From: Oscillospiraceae bacterium
GTDB lineage: Bacteria; Bacillota; Clostridia; Oscillospirales; Acutalibacteraceae
Direction: 5' to 3'
Length of the DNA: 8,420 nt
NCBI GenBank assembly: GCA_031270785.1
Contig: JAISWM010000067.1
Coordinates: forward strand, 1 to 8,420
Shown here: piece after piece, positions 4,132-8,420 of the stretch
Layout of the letters: each line of letters starts with the position of its first letter
Numbering within the stretch: position 1 is the first letter of the stretch
The notes under the pieces: model-generated
The model's input: only the letters and a program-made list of their open reading frames with translations
What the model was told of the DNA's origin: nothing
Databases searched by the model: none
Program-made: the position numbers and the translations under genes

Positions 4132-6765
4132 ATGAGTAGTGGATTGGGAAAAACTTATGAACCAAAAGATGTTGAAAAAAGGCTTTATGATTTTTGGGAA
4201 TCCAATGGTTTTTTTGAAAGTAATGCAGATCATTCCGAAGAGGCATATACTGTTGTGATGCCTCCTCCGAATATTACGGGGAGACTTCACATGGGCCACG
4301 CATTGGATAATATTCTTCAGGATATACTTATAAGGTTTAAAAGAATGAAAGGGTATAACGTTCTTTGGGTGCCGGGAACCGATCACGCATCTATAGCTAC
4401 GGAAGCAAAAATTGTTCAGCAAATGCGAAAAGAAGGTATAAAAAAAGAAGATATCGGCAGAGAAGGATTTTTAAAGCGTGCTTGGGAGTGGAAAGAAAAA
4501 TACGGAGGTTTTATATCTGACCAAGTTAGGAAAATAGGCTGCTCTTGTGATTGGACTCACGAAAGATTTACTATGGATGAAGGCTGTAATAAAGCCGTTT
4601 CGGAGTTTTTTGTAAGGCTTTACGAAAAAGGACTAATACACAGGGGAGAACGCGTTATAAATTGGTGCCCAAAGTGTTTAACTTCTATATCAGACTCCGA
4701 GGTAAATTTTGATGAAAAGCAAGGGCATTTTTGGTATGTAAAATATAAAATGTATGATAGTGATGAATTCGTAGTCGTAGCTACCACGCGCCCTGAAACT
4801 ATACCCGGAGATACCGCTTTGGCTGTGCACCCGGAGGATGACAGATTCAAACATTTGATAGGTAAAAAAGTATTGCTGCCAATTATGGACAAAGAAATAC
4901 CTATAATAGCGGATGAATATATAAAAATGGATTTCGGAACCGGAGTTTTAAAGGTTACTCCCGCGCATAGCCCTAATGATTTTGAAATCGGTCTCAGGCA
5001 TAATCTTCCGATAATTAACATAATGGATGAAAACGCGGTTCTCAATGACCAAGCCGGAAAATATAAAGGCCTTTCCAGGGACGAAGCAAGGGAAAAGATC
5101 GTAAGTGACTTGGAAGAATTAGGGTCGCTTATAAAAACAGAAGATATAAAACATAACGTCGGATGCTGCTATAGATGTTCGTCTGCCATAGAGCCTCGAG
5201 TATCTGCGCAGTGGTTCGTAAAAATGGAGCCTCTTGCAAAACCCGCCATAGATTGCGTAAAGCGCGGGGACGTAAAATTTATACCCGAAAGGTTCAGCAA
5301 GATATATTATCATTGGATGGAAAATGTAAAAGATTGGTGTATATCCCGCCAGCTTTGGTGGGGGCACAGAATACCAGCGTGGTACTGTGGCGACTGCGGC
5401 GAAATCACAGTATCAAAAGAAGTGCCGCGGGAATGTTTTAAATGTAAAAGTGAAAATATCTCGCAAGATGAAGATGTTTTGGATACGTGGTTTTCTTCTG
5501 CCCTATGGCCGTTTTCGGTTTTAGGATGGCCTGACAAAACGGATGAACTTGAATATTTTTTTCCAACCGATACTTTAGTTACCGGATATGATATTATATT
5601 TTTCTGGGTAGCAAAAATGATATTCAGCAGCCTTGAAATGACAGGTAAAATACCTTTTAAAAATGTGTTTATACACGGTATTGTCAGGGACTCGCAAGGC
5701 AGAAAAATGTCTAAATCTTTAGGAAACGGCATCGATCCGATCGAAATTATTGAAAAATATGGAGCGGATGCATTAAGATTTGCTTTGGCAACAGGAAACA
5801 GTCCGGGAAACGACATGAGATTTTCTGACGAAAAAGTATTATCAAGCAGAAATTTTGCAAACAAAATATGGAACGCAGCAAGATTTATTCATATGAATAT
5901 AAATGGTGAAAATATAAAAAATGAAGTCCCCGCTAAACTCAGCGATGTTGATAAATGGATAATCAGCAGATTTAATAAAGTAACGCTTGAAGTAACTGAA
6001 AATATTGAAAAATTTGAACTGGGCCTTGCATTGCAAAAATTATATGATTTTATTTGGGATGAATTTTGCGATTGGTATATAGAGTTTTCTAAGATTAATA
6101 TATGTGATAATCCTGAAAATTCTGCTGAAAACAAGCAAGTTTTAGTGTGGATTATGAGCAATACTTTAAAACTTTTGCATCCTTTTATGCCTTTTATTAC
6201 GGAAGAAATATGGCAATCATTTCCGCAGAGCGAAAAATCCGCAGTGGTATCTAAGTACCCTGAATATACAGATAATTTTAATTTTAAAGATTCCGAAAAT
6301 ATTGTGGATCGGATGATAGAAATTATAAAATCTATCAGGAACAGGCGCTCTGAAATGAACGTACCCCAAAACAAAAAGACGTCTATATATATTGATTTGC
6401 TCGATGGCTGTTTAAATTTCAAAGAATATGAAAATATGATAAAAAAGCTTTCATATTCAGATAATTTACAGTTTGGAAATAATTTTAATATAAAGAACTG
6501 CGCTGTAATACTTACAAATTTTGCCAAAATATATATTCCTCTTAATCAGCTTATTGATAAAGAATCAGAACTTAAAAGAATGAATAAGGAACTTGAAGAT
6601 GCGAAAAAATATTTAGAAAGTTCTAAATTAAAACTCCGCAATGAAGAGTTTATGTCCAAGGCGCCTGAAAATGTTATTAATAATGTTAAAAATACTGTTT
6701 CTGAACTTGAAAATAAAATTATTAAAATTGAAAAAGAGCTTGAAAATTTGATAAAAAACAGTTAA
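4132..6765 (+). CDS. valS: Valyl-tRNA synthetase
   Basis: Class I aminoacyl-tRNA synthetase that charges tRNA-Val with valine and edits mischarged threonine. About 877-880 residues, full family length. Counting from the upstream ATG at 4123: PPPNITGRLHMGH with the HIGH-type HMGH at 56-59; GTDHAS near 85-90; the CP1 editing domain with TTRPET at 221-226 and GTGVLKVTPAHSPND; a zinc-type knuckle Cys422, Cys425, Cys438, Cys441; WFSSALWP; KMSKS at 528-532; an anticodon-binding domain; and a charged C-terminal coiled coil from about 810 to the end, the tRNA-binding arm of bacterial ValRS. The start is taken at 4132 because AGAGG (4118-4122) touches the ATG at 4123 but stands 9 nt from 4132. No T-box leader is present; a family C element occupies the upstream DNA. 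No key residue is missing. Confidence 0.97.
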   Translation: MSSGLGKTYEPKDVEKRLYDFWESNGFFESNADHSEEAYTVVMPPPNITGRLHMGHALDNILQDILIRFKRMKGYNVLWVPGTDHASIATEAKIVQQMRKEGIKKEDIGREGFLKRAWEWKEKYGGFISDQVRKIGCSCDWTHERFTMDEGCNKAVSEFFVRLYEKGLIHRGERVINWCPKCLTSISDSEVNFDEKQGHFWYVKYKMYDSDEFVVVATTRPETIPGDTALAVHPEDDRFKHLIGKKVLLPIMDKEIPIIADEYIKMDFGTGVLKVTPAHSPNDFEIGLRHNLPIINIMDENAVLNDQAGKYKGLSRDEAREKIVSDLEELGSLIKTEDIKHNVGCCYRCSSAIEPRVSAQWFVKMEPLAKPAIDCVKRGDVKFIPERFSKIYYHWMENVKDWCISRQLWWGHRIPAWYCGDCGEITVSKEVPRECFKCKSENISQDEDVLDTWFSSALWPFSVLGWPDKTDELEYFFPTDTLVTGYDIIFFWVAKMIFSSLEMTGKIPFKNVFIHGIVRDSQGRKMSKSLGNGIDPIEIIEKYGADALRFALATGNSPGNDMRFSDEKVLSSRNFANKIWNAARFIHMNINGENIKNEVPAKLSDVDKWIISRFNKVTLEVTENIEKFELGLALQKLYDFIWDEFCDWYIEFSKINICDNPENSAENKQVLVWIMSNTLKLLHPFMPFITEEIWQSFPQSEKSAVVSKYPEYTDNFNFKDSENIVDRMIEIIKSIRNRRSEMNVPQNKKTSIYIDLLDGCLNFKEYENMIKKLSYSDNLQFGNNFNIKNCAVILTNFAKIYIPLNQLIDKESELKRMNKELEDAKKYLESSKLKLRNEEFMSKAPENVINNVKNTVSELENKIIKIEKELENLIKNS

Positions 6766-6816
6766 AATAATATCAGTTTAGTATTGCTCCACAAATATTG
6801 AAAGGAATTGTATTAT

Positions 6817-7011
6817 ATGAAAATAAGAACAGAACCAGAAGCAGTAATGGTTAAGTACAGCAGGAATATATGGGATTTTATGCATGAGCATTGTTTTGTT
6901 TCGCTGCTTATGGTTTTGATTGCGGGAAACACTGTAGCTAACGTTGTATTGGGTGTTGCGTGTGCAATAAATGGCACACCACTTTACATAAATGCCCCGC
7001 GATTTATATAG
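6817..7011 (+). CDS. Small single-pass membrane protein, unknown
   Basis: I do not recognise this 64-residue product. Residues 1-25 are hydrophilic, followed by one strongly hydrophobic stretch at about 26-50 (FVSLLMVLIAG...VVLGVACAI) and a short tail, so it is probably an inner-membrane protein with a single helix. The ATG at 6817 has AAAGGA at 6801-6806, 10 nt upstream; the in-frame TTG at 6808 is too close to that site. It lies 51 bp after valS with no terminator between, so it may be co-transcribed. The last codons and the TAG stop lie at the beginning of a family D repeat (TATAGCTG), so the original C-terminus may have been cut off. It could be a real small gene, a truncated larger one, or a chance frame; the ribosome binding site and hydrophobic pattern favour a real one. 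Confidence 0.5.
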   Translation: MKIRTEPEAVMVKYSRNIWDFMHEHCFVSLLMVLIAGNTVANVVLGVACAINGTPLYINAPRFI

Positions 7012-7078
7012 CTGTTTCGTTTGAAAAGCGTCTGATTTTTATAACTTTCTCTCAACCGACGGCTGGGAGAAAATGCAC
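7006..7078 (+). repeat. Family D repeat, diverged copy 3
   Basis: TATAGCTGTTTCGTTTGAAA matches the family D opening, and the hairpin TTTCTCTCAACCGACGGC with right arm TGGGAGAAA keeps the family's CTCTC...GACGGC core. It is more diverged than the copies at 3645 and 3825. It overlaps the end of the small membrane-protein gene before it. Confidence 0.55.
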
Positions 7079-7136
7079 GAATAAATTTACTTTTTAGGAC
7101 TGTTTTAATTTGAAAAAAGTTTAAATTTCAGCAATT

Positions 7137-7162
7137 ATCGCCCCGCCAGTAGGCGGGGCGAT
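7137..7162. repeat. Perfect GC-rich inverted repeat
   Basis: A perfect 11 bp stem, ATCGCCCCGCC at 7137-7147 and its complement at 7152-7162, around AGTA. No T run follows on either strand, so it is not a standard terminator. It immediately precedes a reversed family A fragment and resembles the hairpin centre of family B without B's flanks. Confidence 0.6.
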
Positions 7163-7165
7163 GCT

Positions 7166-7230
7166 TGTAGTAAAAGCCTTTTGAAACAGTGGCATTTTTG
7201 TTTTTTCCCCGCATTTGGGCGGGGAAAAAC
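7166..7230 (-). repeat. Family A fragment, reverse orientation
   Basis: Read on the minus strand this is the right half of family A: hairpin, AAAATGCCACTGTTTCAAAA, then GGCTTTTACTA. The hairpin is a perfect 11 bp stem, TTTTTCCCCGC at 7202-7212 and its complement at 7219-7229. The left half of the element is gone and is replaced by GGTCTCTCCCCGC, a family D-like piece (7231-7243). Confidence 0.7.
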
Positions 7231-7252
7231 GGTCTCTCCCCGCAAGCTCGCT

Positions 7253-7496
7253 AGGAAAGAATTATAAAAGTTTATACTTTTTAAGTTAAATCACTGTGCC
7301 AAACAGGGTGCACTCATTTGCAAAAACAAGTGTAGATAAAACCAAAATTCAATAAAATAGCAAGCATATTATATTCATATTGTAAAATGTTATAAATGAA
7401 AGGTTGAAAAAATATTTACTTTGGTTTACACTGGCAAGAATAGGGAGTGAAGGAAAGTTGATACAAAAACAAATGATGAGCGAAATTCATGAGTGT
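7253..7496. other. AT-rich spacer, no credible gene
   Basis: About 240 bp between two reversed family A copies. A frame could start with TTG at 7404 and run to 7586, but it has no convincing start site and its second half is family A sequence. I see no RNA gene or hairpin here. Confidence 0.5.
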
Positions 7497-7602
7497 TATA
7501 GTAAAAATCTTTTCAAACCAGTAACGTTTTTGTTTTTCCCCAAGACTTTGGCTAAGGAAAAAACGCAAATAATACCACGTTTCTAAATGGTTTTTTGCTA
7601 TA
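7497..7602 (-). mobile_element. Family A element, complete single unit, reversed
   Basis: A 106 bp copy on the minus strand, running from TATAGCAAAAAACCATTTAG (7602 downward) through ACGTGGTATTATTTGCG, the hairpin, and AAAACGTTACTGGTTTGAAA to GATTTTTACTATA (7497). The ends pair as TATAG-AAAAA--C over about 13 bp, with weaker pairing further in. It gives the basic form of the family and shows that the tandem copies are expansions of the core. TA lies at each outer edge, which would fit insertion at TA dinucleotides. Confidence 0.8.
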
Positions 7603-7691
7603 TACATTGCTTTTCGAAGAATATTCAAAGTGAAAGTAAGAATTTGCAGTTTTGTAAGCAAAATGTGCCAAACAAAACAACACATTGTAGG

Positions 7692-7773
7692 TGGTGGTCC
7701 AAATTAGTTGATAATATCTCCCCCCTGCCTGTGGGGGGGAAAAGAAAGAATTTCATATTTTGAGACATGACCC
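7692..7773 (+). repeat. Family B hairpin repeat, copy 4
   Basis: From GTGGTGGTCCAAATTAGTTG to TTTTGAGACATGACCC, standing alone rather than inside a family C element. The central hairpin is TCCCCCC...GGGGGGGA, changed in sequence from the other copies but still able to pair. Confidence 0.8.
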
Positions 7774-7832
7774 ATATTGTATGACTAGCAAAATAATAAT
7801 ATTTCTAAATTAAAATCTGATATGTGGTTGAA

Positions 7833-7865
7833 TTACTTTACTTCGCGAGCTTGCGGGGAAAGTAA
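7833..7865. repeat. Imperfect inverted repeat before a small gene
   Basis: TTACTTT (7833-7839) pairs with AAAGTAA (7859-7865), and CGC (7844-7846) pairs with GCG (7853-7855). The 14 bp at 7845-7858 (GCGAGCTTGCGGGG) are an exact reverse complement of 7238-7251, so it may be a worn member of another repeat family. It lies about 70 bp upstream of the next gene. Confidence 0.45.
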
Positions 7866-7933
7866 CGGGTGCAAACTGATATTTATAATTAAAATTAGTA
7901 TAAAACAAATATGAGGCAGTTAGGAGAAATACA

Positions 7934-8278
7934 ATGAAAAACAAAATTATTTCCGGCTTATTAGCGGCCTTAGCTATTTTTACGCCGCTGATGGGTGAAC
8001 AAGCAGGATGCTGCAGACCTCCTAAAGGTAAAGTAAGTACAATACAAAAAATTAAAAACTTTGTTTCCAATAATCCCGTTAAATGCGTATTAGTTGCTAC
8101 ATGGGTTCCATTGTTAACTGCATTTACCGTGCTATATTGCAAAAAACGATATGCGGAAGAGAGGAAACCAAACGAAGAACAGCAACCAGCGAACATAAAC
8201 GCCGAAAGACCCGTTTTGAATCGTATTTATGTGCTCAAAGGGCAATATGATACGGCGTTCAAAGGGGCAAATGATTAA
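7934..8278 (+). CDS. Small membrane or exported protein, unknown
   Basis: I do not recognise this 114-residue product. It has two hydrophobic segments: residues 4-20 after MKNK, which look like a signal peptide or membrane anchor, and residues 50-69 (CVLVATWVPL...VLYC), bounded by KK/R-rich ends. Between them lies GCCRPPKGK (25-33); the Cys pair follows QAG, which is not a proper lipobox. The tail (70-114) is charged and rich in E, K, N and Q. The start is well supported by AGGAG at 7922-7926, 7 nt before the ATG. It stands alone; no terminator is visible after it and no partner gene before it. A small envelope protein is the most likely reading, with no function assignable. Confidence 0.65.
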   Translation: MKNKIISGLLAALAIFTPLMGEQAGCCRPPKGKVSTIQKIKNFVSNNPVKCVLVATWVPLLTAFTVLYCKKRYAEERKPNEEQQPANINAERPVLNRIYVLKGQYDTAFKGAND

Positions 8279-8420
8279 CGTGAGTTCGACGGAAAAACCG
8301 TGCTGTTAAGCAGCTAACAAGCAATAAGGGCACCTGAAAAAACGTTTCTGTCAATATTTAAAGAAGGTTTCTTCGGAATGTAGCAATATGCAACTATTCC
8401 GGAAATAAGATTTGCCAAAA

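Noticed and set aside
7404..7586. 60-codon frame starting with TTG
   Set aside because: Weak start signal, no recognisable motif, and its second half is reversed family A sequence.
8279..8420. Coding continuation after the last small gene
   Set aside because: Reading past the TAA gives 15 codons and another stop; no homology, ribosome binding site or long frame is visible in the final 140 bp.

Overview
The window looks like a chromosomal segment from a low-GC Gram-positive bacterium of the Clostridia type. This is inferred from AT-rich coding DNA, strong purine-rich ribosome binding sites, a Firmicutes-style DUF1048 protein and the overall look of the housekeeping proteins; nothing fixes the genus. 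Five genes are recognisable: upp (uracil phosphoribosyltransferase, minus strand), rpmE (ribosomal protein L31), a DUF1048 protein, a YigZ/YvyE-family (IMPACT) protein, and valS (valyl-tRNA synthetase). Two small unrecognised membrane-protein genes follow valS. At the left edge is a broken IS5-type transposase remnant. The genes are unrelated in function and do not form an obvious operon, except that the first small gene lies 51 bp behind valS.

The most striking content is between the genes. Most of the intergenic space from about 1170 to 7770 is made of short, non-coding, hairpin-bearing repeats that I sort into four families. Family A has ends TATAGYAAAAA...TTTTTACTATA, a single-unit size of 106 bp, and a core of about 69 bp that is tandemly repeated three times at 1841-2047 and four times at 2539-2847. 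Family B is an 80-90 bp element with a long GC-rich hairpin at its centre. Family C has inverted ends AGACCTGTCCGTAAA, both copies carry a family B copy inside, and both end about 35 bp before a housekeeping start codon (rpmE and valS). Family D begins TATAGCT-CTG-ATTTG and carries its own CTCTCCCCGC hairpin. At 3508-4087 members of all four families are packed end to end and partly nested.

The repeats reach into genes. The DUF1048 gene and the first small membrane-protein gene take their stop codons from repeat sequence. The only ATG of the YigZ-family frame lies inside a family A end, while a near-perfect Shine-Dalgarno sequence further in is followed by ATT rather than ATG.

Layout: 73-186 transposase remnant (-); 254-892 upp (-); 893-1173 AT-rich spacer; 1174-1547 repeats B and C; 1581-1811 rpmE; 1841-2047 A array; 2168-2557 DUF1048; 2539-2847 A array; 2818/2881-3507 YigZ family; 3508-4087 composite repeat cluster; 4132-6765 valS; 6817-7011 small membrane protein; 7006-7773 repeats with a 240 bp featureless gap; 7934-8278 small membrane protein; 8279-8420 nothing recognisable.
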